DNA of 64,000 nucleotides from Arsukibacterium sp. MJ3. Its GTDB lineage: Bacteria > Pseudomonadota > Gammaproteobacteria > Enterobacterales > Alteromonadaceae. Position numbers and translations under genes: made by a program. Under the pieces are notes generated by a model, which was given only the letters and a program-made list of their open reading frames with translations, did no database searches and had not been told where the DNA came from. The stretch spans positions 40,087-104,086 of the forward strand of contig NZ_LAHP01000015.1 of NCBI RefSeq assembly GCF_000987765.1, given 5' to 3'. Below, in pieces: positions 56,995-64,000 of this stretch (positions are counted from its first letter, which is position 1; every line of letters begins with the position of its first letter).

Positions 56995-57011
56995 GCTGTT
57001 TGGAGGTTATT

Positions 57012-58142
57012 TTGACTAAGTCCGCCCTGCTCGTACTGGAAGACGGCACCGTATTTCACGGTACAGCCATTGGCGCTGAAGGAGTGTCTGTAGGTGAGGT
57101 GGTGTTTAACACCTCGATGACCGGGTATCAGGAAATATTAACTGATCCCTCATATGCAGAGCAAATAGTAACACTCACTTACCCCCATATTGGTAACACC
57201 GGCACCAATAGCGAAGACGAAGAATCTGGACAAGTTTGGGCCAAGGGCCTGATTATTCGCGATCTGCCGCTGTTAGCGAGTAATTTTCGTAATCAACTTT
57301 CACTTTCTGACTATCTTTCGCAGCATAATATTTTGGGCATCGCCGATATTGATACCCGTAAGTTAACCCGTATTTTACGGCAAAAAGGCGCCCAGAACGG
57401 TTGCATCATGGCCGGTGATAAGCTGGATCAGGCAAAGGCGTTGCAGCTGGCAAAAGATTTTACGGGCTTAGCGGGCATGGATTTAGCCAAAGAAGTCAGC
57501 GTAAAAGCGCCTTATCAATGGACTGAAGGCAGCTGGGTACTGGGCGAAGGCTATCAGCCTGCTGCACCACAGCAGTTTCATGTAGTAGCATACGATTTTG
57601 GTGTTAAGCGCAATATTCTGCGCATGTTAGCAGACCGTGGTTGCAAGCTAACCGTGGTGCCGGCACAAACACCGGCCAGTGAGGTATTGGCACTGCAACC
57701 CGACGGCATCTTTTTATCCAATGGCCCGGGCGATCCAGCACCCTGCACCTATGCGATTGCTGCCATTAAAAGCTTTCTTGAAACAGACATTCCGCTGTTT
57801 GGCATTTGTTTGGGCCATCAGTTACTGGCGTTGGCCAGTGGTGCCAACACCTTAAAAATGAAGTTTGGCCATCATGGTGCTAACCACCCGGTACAAAATC
57901 TTGACACTTCAAAAGTGCTGATCACCGCCCAGAACCATGGCTTTGCCGTAGACGAAGCCACCTTGCCTGCCACATTACGTGTTACCCATAAGTCGTTGTT
58001 TGATGGTTCATTGCAGGGCATTCATCGTACTGACAAGCCGGCATTTAGCTTTCAGGGCCACCCTGAAGCCAGCCCCGGCCCGCATGAAGCCTCTGAGCTA
58101 TTCGACCACTTTATTACGCTGATGCAACAGCATAAAGCCTAA
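57012..58142 (+). CDS. carA: Carbamoyl phosphate synthase, small subunit
   Basis: Glutamine amidotransferase subunit of the enzyme making carbamoyl phosphate for arginine and pyrimidine synthesis. Start TTG 57012 is chosen because GGAGG lies 5 bases upstream; TTG 57000 would precede it. 376 residues (E. coli 382). The N-terminal CarA block [16 protein letters not shown] is followed by the class I amidotransferase motif [11 protein letters not shown] with the nucleophile Cys, and [10 protein letters not shown] 27-base gap separates it from carB. The TTG start is notable. Confidence 0.94.
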   Translation: MTKSALLVLEDGTVFHGTAIGAEGVSVGEVVFNTSMTGYQEILTDPSYAEQIVTLTYPHIGNTGTNSEDEESGQVWAKGLIIRDLPLLASNFRNQLSLSDYLSQHNILGIADIDTRKLTRILRQKGAQNGCIMAGDKLDQAKALQLAKDFTGLAGMDLAKEVSVKAPYQWTEGSWVLGEGYQPAAPQQFHVVAYDFGVKRNILRMLADRGCKLTVVPAQTPASEVLALQPDGIFLSNGPGDPAPCTYAIAAIKSFLETDIPLFGICLGHQLLALASGANTLKMKFGHHGANHPVQNLDTSKVLITAQNHGFAVDEATLPATLRVTHKSLFDGSLQGIHRTDKPAFSFQGHPEASPGPHEASELFDHFITLMQQHKA

Positions 58143-58169
58143 AACACGAATTACGGAGAGACTGACCCA

Positions 58170-61100
58170 ATGCCAAAACGTACCGACATAAAAAGCATTC
58201 TGATTATAGGCGCCGGCCCCATCGTGATTGGCCAGGCGTGTGAATTCGACTATTCAGGCGCGCAGGCGTGTAAAGCGCTGCGCGAGGAAGGCTACCGGGT
58301 TATTCTGGTAAATTCTAATCCGGCGACCATAATGACCGATCCGGATATGGCCGATGCCACTTATATCGAGCCTATACATTGGCAGGTAGTAGAGAAAATT
58401 ATTCAAAAAGAGCGGCCGTGTGCGGTGCTGCCAACCATGGGCGGCCAAACTGCACTGAACTGTGCGCTGGAACTAGAGCGCCATGGCGTGTTGGCGAAAT
58501 ACAATGTTGAAATGATTGGCGCCACCGCCGATGCTATTGACAAGGCAGAAGACAGAAGCCGCTTTGATAAAGCCATGCGCTCTATTGGTTTAGCGTGTCC
58601 GCGCGCGGGCTTTGCGCACTCGATGGAAGAAGCGTATCAGGTACTGGACGACATTGGCTTTCCGTGTATTATCCGGCCGTCTTTTACCATGGGAGGCTCG
58701 GGTGGCGGCATTGCTTATAACCGCGAAGAGTTTGAAGAAATTTGTACCGGTGGCCTCGATTTGTCGCCAACCAAAGAGTTGTTAATTGATGAGTCGTTAA
58801 TTGGCTGGAAAGAATATGAAATGGAAGTGGTGCGCGATAAAAACGATAACTGCATTATCGTTTGTGCCATTGAAAACTTTGATCCGATGGGCGTGCACAC
58901 CGGTGACTCTATTACCGTGGCCCCGGCGCAAACCTTAACCGACAAAGAATACCAGATTATGCGTAATGCCTCTTTGGCGATACTGCGTGAAATTGGGGTT
59001 GAAACCGGCGGCTCAAATGTGCAATTCGGTATTAATCCGGTTGACGGCCGGATGGTAATCATCGAAATGAACCCACGGGTATCACGCTCTTCTGCACTAG
59101 CCTCTAAAGCCACTGGTTTTCCGATTGCTAAAGTGGCAGCAAAGTTAGCAGTGGGGTATACCCTAGACGAGCTGGCAAATGACATTACCGGTGGCCGCAC
59201 ACCAGCCTCGTTTGAGCCAAGTATCGACTATGTAGTTACTAAGGTGCCGCGTTTTAATTTTGAAAAGTTTGCCGGTGCCAACGATCGTCTTACTACCCAG
59301 ATGAAATCGGTGGGCGAGGTAATGGCCATTGGCCGTAACCAGCAGGAGTCGTTGCAAAAAGCACTGCGTGGCCTGGAAATTGGCGTGTCTGGTCTGGATC
59401 CGATTATTGATATTAACCAGCCGGAAGCCAAAGATAAACTTACCCGCGAATTGCGTGAGCCAGGTTCACACCGTATTTGGTACATTGCCGATGCTTTCCG
59501 TTTTGGTATGAGCATGGACGATATCTATACCCTTACCAACATCGACCGCTGGTTCTTAGCGCAAATTGAAGACTTAGTAAAAGAAGAGCAAGCACTGGCA
59601 AAAGATGGTTTTGCGGCCTTAGATGAAGCCCGTTTGAAAAGGCTAAAACGCAAAGGTTTTGCCGATAGCCGTATTGCTGACGTATTAGGTGTTAGTGAAA
59701 ACGAAGTACGCAAAAAACGTTATGGCTATAAATTGCACCCGGTGTATAAGCGGGTTGATACCTGCGCCGCCGAATTTGCCTCAGACACGGCCTACCTTTA
59801 CAGCACCTATGATGAAGAGTGTGAAGCGGCGCCGACTACTCGCGATAAAATTATGATTATTGGCGGTGGCCCAAACCGAATTGGTCAGGGTATCGAGTTT
59901 GATTACTGTTGTGTACATGCAGCACTGGCGCTGCGTGAAGACGGTTATGAAACCATTATGGTTAACTGTAACCCTGAAACTGTATCAACCGATTACGACA
60001 CGTCTGACCGTTTATACTTTGAACCGATAACGCTAGAAGACGTGCTAGAAATTGTGCGGATAGAACAACCTAAAGGCGTAATTGTACAATACGGTGGCCA
60101 AACCCCATTAAAATTAGCGCGGGCGCTGGAAGCAAATGGCGTGCCAATTATAGGCACGTCGCCAGATGCCATTGACCGCGCAGAAGACCGTGAGCGCTTT
60201 CAACAGGCGGTAGACCGCTTAGGCTTAAAACAGCCGCAAAATGCTACGGTAACCAGTGTAGAAGAAGCCTTAGCGCGCGCCCATGAAATTGGTTTTCCCA
60301 TGGTGGTTCGTCCGTCCTATGTGCTGGGTGGCCGCGCCATGGAAATTGTTTATGATGACCAAGATTTACGCCGTTACATGACCGAAGCGGTAAGCGTGTC
60401 AAACGACTCACCCGTGCTACTAGATAACTTCCTCGATGATGCCATTGAAGTTGATATTGACGCTATATGTGATGGCAAAGAGGTAATTATCGGCGGCATT
60501 ATGGAGCATATTGAGCAAGCCGGTGTTCACTCAGGCGACTCTGCTTGTTCTTTACCACCGCACAGCCTAAGCAAAGAAATTCAGGATGTAATGCGTGAGC
60601 AAGTGAAAAAGCTGGCATTAGAGCTTGGGGTAGTAGGCTTAATGAACACCCAGTTTGCGGTAAAAGATAACGAAGTGTATTTAATTGAAGTAAACCCGCG
60701 TGCAGCCCGAACCGTACCCTTTGTGTCTAAAGCAACCGGTGTGGCGATAGCCAAAGTAGGTGCCCGCTGCATGGTTGGTCAGTCGCTGGCCTCGCAGGGC
60801 ATTACCCGCGAAATTATTCCACCGTACTTTTCGGTAAAAGAAGTGGTGATCCCGTTTAACAAGTTCCCGGGCGTTGACCCAATTCTTGGCCCGGAAATGC
60901 GTTCAACCGGTGAAGTAATGGGTATTGCCGACACCTTTGAAGAAGCGTTTGCTAAAGGTGAGTTAGGTGCAGGTAGCGTGATCCCAACCGGTGGCAGAGC
61001 CTTGCTTTCGGTACGAGACAGCGATAAAGTGCGGGTTGTGGCGTTGGCAAAAGAAATGGTGGCAATCGGTTTCGAACTGGATGCCACTGGTGGCACCGCT

Positions 61101-61391
61101 AGGGCCTTGGCTGCTGCCGGCGTACCATGTCGTACTGTTAACAAAGTATTCGAAGGCCGGCCACATATTTTGGATCGGATTAAAAATGGCGAATACAGTT
61201 ACATTGTTAACACTACCGAAGGGCGCCAGGCTATTGAAGACTCTAAAGTTTTACGCCGTGGTGCACTGCAACATAAAGCCAACTATACTACAACGCTAAA
61301 CGCAGCATTCGCTACCTGTAAGGCGAATACTGCCAGTGCTTTTAACAACGTCAATTCTATTCAAGAATTACATAAGAGAGTGAACGGATGA
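58170..61391 (+). CDS. carB: Carbamoyl phosphate synthase, large subunit
   Basis: Large subunit, 1073 residues, the same length as E. coli CarB. The two homologous synthetase halves each have an ATP-grasp domain: first half [30 protein letters not shown], then the repeat [26 protein letters not shown] near residue 555. The C-terminal allosteric MGS-like domain spans about 935-1073. Glycine-rich ATP loops and Mg-binding [18 protein letters not shown] and [18 protein letters not shown] are intact. The stop overlaps the greA start by 4 bases, indicating a carA-carB-greA operon. Confidence 0.97.
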   Translation: MPKRTDIKSILIIGAGPIVIGQACEFDYSGAQACKALREEGYRVILVNSNPATIMTDPDMADATYIEPIHWQVVEKIIQKERPCAVLPTMGGQTALNCALELERHGVLAKYNVEMIGATADAIDKAEDRSRFDKAMRSIGLACPRAGFAHSMEEAYQVLDDIGFPCIIRPSFTMGGSGGGIAYNREEFEEICTGGLDLSPTKELLIDESLIGWKEYEMEVVRDKNDNCIIVCAIENFDPMGVHTGDSITVAPAQTLTDKEYQIMRNASLAILREIGVETGGSNVQFGINPVDGRMVIIEMNPRVSRSSALASKATGFPIAKVAAKLAVGYTLDELANDITGGRTPASFEPSIDYVVTKVPRFNFEKFAGANDRLTTQMKSVGEVMAIGRNQQESLQKALRGLEIGVSGLDPIIDINQPEAKDKLTRELREPGSHRIWYIADAFRFGMSMDDIYTLTNIDRWFLAQIEDLVKEEQALAKDGFAALDEARLKRLKRKGFADSRIADVLGVSENEVRKKRYGYKLHPVYKRVDTCAAEFASDTAYLYSTYDEECEAAPTTRDKIMIIGGGPNRIGQGIEFDYCCVHAALALREDGYETIMVNCNPETVSTDYDTSDRLYFEPITLEDVLEIVRIEQPKGVIVQYGGQTPLKLARALEANGVPIIGTSPDAIDRAEDRERFQQAVDRLGLKQPQNATVTSVEEALARAHEIGFPMVVRPSYVLGGRAMEIVYDDQDLRRYMTEAVSVSNDSPVLLDNFLDDAIEVDIDAICDGKEVIIGGIMEHIEQAGVHSGDSACSLPPHSLSKEIQDVMREQVKKLALELGVVGLMNTQFAVKDNEVYLIEVNPRAARTVPFVSKATGVAIAKVGARCMVGQSLASQGITREIIPPYFSVKEVVIPFNKFPGVDPILGPEMRSTGEVMGIADTFEEAFAKGELGAGSVIPTGGRALLSVRDSDKVRVVALAKEMVAIGFELDATGGTARALAAAGVPCRTVNKVFEGRPHILDRIKNGEYSYIVNTTEGRQAIEDSKVLRRGALQHKANYTTTLNAAFATCKANTASAFNNVNSIQELHKRVNG

Positions 61392-61864
61392 GTCCAATTC
61401 CGATGACAATTCAAGGCGCAGAAGCATTGCGTGTTGAACTGCATGAGCTTAAATCGGTAAAACGGCCTGTCATTATCCAGGCTATCGCTGAGGCCCGTGC
61501 CCATGGCGATTTAAAAGAAAATGCGGAATACCATGCTGCTCGCGAGCAGCAAGGATTTTGTGAAGGCCGTATTCAGGATATCGAAGGCAAATTGTCTAAT
61601 GTGCAAATTATCGATATCAGTAAAATGCCTAACAACGGCAAAGTGATATTTGGTGCCACGGTGTCTATTTTAAACCTGGTTACTGAAGAAGAAGTAACCT
61701 ACCGTATCGTAGGCGATGACGAAGCTGACATTAAAAACAATTTAATTTCGGTTAATTCACCCATTGCCCGCGGTTTAATCGGTAAATCAGTAGATGACGT
61801 GGCTAATATTACAACTCCAAAAGGCGTGGTTGAGTTTGAAATTATTAACGTTAAATACATTTAG
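61388..61864 (+). CDS. greA: Transcript cleavage factor GreA
   Basis: Rescues backtracked RNA polymerase by stimulating transcript cleavage. 158 residues, the family length. The N-terminal coiled coil has the catalytic tip with acidic residues in [19 protein letters not shown], and the C-terminal FKBP-like domain ends [12 protein letters not shown]. The ATG overlaps the carB stop (ATGA). A strong terminator follows. Start alternative MTIQ (61403) is possible. Confidence 0.95.
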   Translation: MSPIPMTIQGAEALRVELHELKSVKRPVIIQAIAEARAHGDLKENAEYHAAREQQGFCEGRIQDIEGKLSNVQIIDISKMPNNGKVIFGATVSILNLVTEEEVTYRIVGDDEADIKNNLISVNSPIARGLIGKSVDDVANITTPKGVVEFEIINVKYI

Positions 61865-61885
61865 TTGCTAGCCTTTATCTAATCT

Positions 61886-61917
61886 AAAAACGCCAGGCTA
61901 GCCTTGGCGTTTTTTTT
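61886..61917. terminator. Terminator after greA, overlapping the sigma gene stop
   Basis: AAAAACGCCAGGC pairs with GCCTTGGCGTTTTT, followed by T residues on the plus strand and preceded by A residues. It ends the carAB-greA transcript. The ECF sigma gene's stop codon lies in its right edge, so the hairpin could serve both strands. Confidence 0.85.
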
Positions 61918-63076
61918 AGCCCCAAAACCAGCGGCTACTGCGCATCAAACCGATGATTAAGCCACCAAAACCGGCCATGGCGCCACCCAGTGTACCAATC
62001 CAACACCACAACCGGTTGCGTTGATAGCGTTTTTTTGCCTGGGTGTCATGTTTTGCTTTAGCCAGCAATCGCGGTTTAATGGTTTGCCATACCCCATGCT
62101 GCAGGTAGCCAAGCCCGGCCATAAACAGGCTAAAAGCCAATATCGGCGCCACCGCACCGGCGGTAAACTGATAAGCCAGCGCCAACAGGATACCGCTTAG
62201 CAGCACCCAGCCAATGCTTATATTGCGGTATTTCAATAATTGCTGGCGCTCCTGGATGCTTTCGGCCCGCTTCAATGGCTGGCGCATACCCAAAATAACC
62301 CCAAGCACTCCACCCAAAGCACCTAACATCGCGCCACCCAATAACCAGCTTATTTTGGCCAGACCCGTGCTGTTTGCCGCCAATGCACTGGCTGAGGCTG
62401 CGGCCACTGGCGGGCTGGCGAGGGTCAGAGCGCTGCAAATGGCGGTGGTTAACCCCAGCCCCGGTGCGGTGCTTAAAATAAGCTTGCCATATTTGGCCAG
62501 CAACTGCTGTTTTAACAGCTCACGCACCCGCTGCAGTTTTTTCCTGACATTGCTCTCGTTTAAGCCGAGTAGTTGTGCGACATGCTGGCTATTTTGCTCT
62601 TCCCGGTAAAACAACAGCACTATTTCGCGGCTTTCAGCGGGCAGCTCTGCTAAAAACTCGCGTATAATCGCAATGTGCTCTGCGCGTATAAAATCGGTGA
62701 CAGGATCACTGTCGCTGGCAAAGGTAGCCAGTAAGGCTTCGGCGTGCTCTCCGCGCTCCGTGAGTTTTTCATGGCTGTCTCGTAAATAGTTATAAGCACG
62801 GTAGCGGGTAATTTGCCGCACCCAGGGTAAAAAGCTGTCGGGGTTTTGCAGGCTATGCAGTTGCTGCCAGGCGGCTATAAACACTTGCTGGCAAATTTCT
62901 TCACTGGCATCCAAATCTTTAACAATCGCCAGTGCAATACTGCTAACACTATTCTGGCAACGCCGGATAAGCCGGCTAAAAGCTTGCATATCACCGGCCA
63001 TTGCCGCGCTTACATCAGGTTGTATTTGCTGGGCAATAGTAAAGGTGACATTGGCTGTTAACGAGTGGCTTGGCAT
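61916..63076 (-). CDS. ECF sigma factor with C-terminal membrane domain
   Basis: Extracytoplasmic-type sigma factor fused to a membrane region. Start ATG 63076 (386 residues) with AGGAG about 11 bases upstream; an in-frame ATG at 63133 lies in the neighbouring gene. Region 2 covers about 30-100 (FIAAWQQLHSLQNPDSFLPWVRQITRYRAYNYLRD); region 4 is about 150-205 (LAELPAESREIVLLFYREEQNSQHVAQLLGLNESNVRKKLQRVRELLK). From about residue 215 there are four to five hydrophobic helices. This replaces the usual separate anti-sigma. It is co-transcribed with the alpha/beta hydrolase gene, 7 bases downstream of its stop. Confidence 0.82.
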   Translation of the reverse strand: MPSHSLTANVTFTIAQQIQPDVSAAMAGDMQAFSRLIRRCQNSVSSIALAIVKDLDASEEICQQVFIAAWQQLHSLQNPDSFLPWVRQITRYRAYNYLRDSHEKLTERGEHAEALLATFASDSDPVTDFIRAEHIAIIREFLAELPAESREIVLLFYREEQNSQHVAQLLGLNESNVRKKLQRVRELLKQQLLAKYGKLILSTAPGLGLTTAICSALTLASPPVAAASASALAANSTGLAKISWLLGGAMLGALGGVLGVILGMRQPLKRAESIQERQQLLKYRNISIGWVLLSGILLALAYQFTAGAVAPILAFSLFMAGLGYLQHGVWQTIKPRLLAKAKHDTQAKKRYQRNRLWCWIGTLGGAMAGFGGLIIGLMRSSRWFWG

Positions 63077-63083
63077 AGCGGCG

Positions 63084-64000
63084 TTACTCCTGTAATGCCA
63101 AGCGAAGCGTAGTAATAAACCATTCGGGTTCATCCAGCATCATAAAATGGCGGCTGTTAGTATTCATTAGCAAGTGGGCATTAGCAATAGTGGTAATTTG
63201 CTGCTGATACAAGGCTTCAGCTTGCGGCTGTTGTGCCTCTGGCAGTGCACCGCTGGCGCCGAGCAACCATACTTTACTTTTAATAGCGCCAACCTGTGGC
63301 CGTAAGTCAGTGGTTAATAGTTCATACAGTGCTTGCCCTACGCTGTGGCTATCCGATGCTGCAGCCATCGCTAACACCAATTGCTGATGTTCGGCCGAGC
63401 GTGCCTGAATGTAAATACCCTGGGTTGCTGTTGCAAGCAGCTGCTCACGATTTAAACGTTGATAATATTGCTTTAACTGTAGCGCCTGTTGCTGCATATC
63501 ACTGACCTGGGTTGCGTTATTGCGGCTAAATAGTGGCGCAATATACGGCAGGCCATCTACGGCTACCACCGTGCCTATCTGCTTTGGCGCAGCGCTTGCT
63601 AAAGCAAAAGCCAGAAACGCCCCTAAACTGTGTCCCACAATGGCCGGTTGCTGCAATTGCTGCTGTTGAATATAACGTAGTAAGTCTTGCTTAACGGTAG
63701 GTAGCAATTCGCCCGCAATAGCGGGGGTGCCAGCAAAACCAGCAATGCTAATTACATGCAGCTGATAATCGTTTTGCAGTGCGGTGACGGTGTCTTGCCA
63801 AATGCGGCTATCTGACATTAGGCCAGGGATAACTATAACCGGCTTACCCGCACCAACCACGTCCACATTAAAGCTTTGGTATGTTTCAGTTTTAGGCGCA
63901 GCGTTTAATTGCGGCACAATAACACCGACTACCAAGGTTAAGCTGATGGCCAGATAAGTCCAGCAGCTGGGTTTGGTTTTTTTCGGCGTGCTGTTTATGT
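63084..64000 (-). CDS. Alpha/beta hydrolase, 5' end outside the window
   Basis: Exported alpha/beta hydrolase, partial. The reading frame stays open to the right edge; the segment KKTKPSCWTYLAISLTLVVG, read upstream of TTG 63935, looks like a signal peptide, so the true start is outside the window. The nucleophile is in GHSLGAF, the oxyanion region is VIPGLMSDSRIW, and the catalytic His lies in the C-terminal SRHFMMLDEPEWF. The sigma gene follows 7 bases later. Substrate unknown. The pairing with a membrane-tailed sigma factor suggests a regulated stress or lipid role, but this is inference. Confidence 0.78.
   Translation of the reverse strand, partial: INSTPKKTKPSCWTYLAISLTLVVGVIVPQLNAAPKTETYQSFNVDVVGAGKPVIVIPGLMSDSRIWQDTVTALQNDYQLHVISIAGFAGTPAIAGELLPTVKQDLLRYIQQQQLQQPAIVGHSLGAFLAFALASAAPKQIGTVVAVDGLPYIAPLFSRNNATQVSDMQQQALQLKQYYQRLNREQLLATATQGIYIQARSAEHQQLVLAMAAASDSHSVGQALYELLTTDLRPQVGAIKSKVWLLGASGALPEAQQPQAEALYQQQITTIANAHLLMNTNSRHFMMLDEPEWFITTLRLALQE

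Overview
The window reads as a chromosomal stretch of a free-living, probably aquatic gammaproteobacterium of the Alteromonadales/Chromatiales type (Rheinheimera or Arsukibacterium-like). This is inferred from gene content and order, not from a search. The block smpB, ratA, ratB/rnfH, bamE, recN, nadK, grpE keeps the order known from Escherichia coli, and dnaK-dnaJ and dapB-carA-carB-greA are also present. Core genes (glnB, nadE, carB, dnaK, greA) are of gammaproteobacterial type. No plasmid, phage, IS element, CRISPR array or tRNA gene was seen. The only RNA gene found is tmRNA.

Layout. 1-9.5 kb: two complete type IV pilus minor-pilin operons in tandem, each in the order pilV-pilW-pilX-(pilY1 position)-pilE, followed by a convergent fimT-type gene. 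The first has a full-length PilY1. The second has a 392-residue protein that keeps only a PilY1-like calcium-site segment. 9.6-13 kb: nadE, glnB, a transglutaminase-like/TPR lipoprotein and a secreted M28 peptidase. 13-17.5 kb: an operon of three different photolyase/cryptochrome proteins (FeS-type 6-4 photolyase, Cry-DASH, and a divergent photolyase). 17.7-20.9 kb: a ZrgA-type metal-uptake cluster (His-rich exported protein, DUF3299 protein, ABC ATPase and permease). 21-22.8 kb: a YdjM-like membrane protein and an exosortase-associated acyltransferase.

23-28.4 kb is a ribosome-rescue neighbourhood (arfB, ssrA, smpB). An amidohydrolase lipoprotein gene lies between arfB and ssrA, bracketed by a partial copy of the ssrA 3' end plus terminator. 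28.4-32.9 kb holds recN (with a LexA box), nadK, hrcA and grpE. 33-43 kb carries a respiratory D-lactate dehydrogenase and four signalling genes (HPt-REC-REC-GGDEF-EAL, REC, GAF/PAS histidine kinase, HPt-REC-GGDEF). dnaK-dnaJ follow. Sigma-32-type promoters precede hrcA, grpE and dnaK, but no CIRCE element was seen.

46-50 kb: an M48 peptidase lipoprotein, then a compact cassette made of a Tat-signal protein of unknown function, a 59-residue ORF, an HprK-related kinase and a nucleotidyltransferase-fold protein. This cassette is the best candidate here for a poorly described system. 50-56 kb: an NhaC-type antiporter, an MFS-PlsC fusion, a PEP-CTERM GDSL hydrolase and a YqhD-like dehydrogenase. 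56-64 kb: dapB, carA-carB-greA, a membrane-anchored ECF sigma factor and an alpha/beta hydrolase that runs off the right edge.

In several genes the first in-frame start is not the likely one. Starts were moved to the codon with a ribosome binding site and family-consistent length, and this is stated in those entries.
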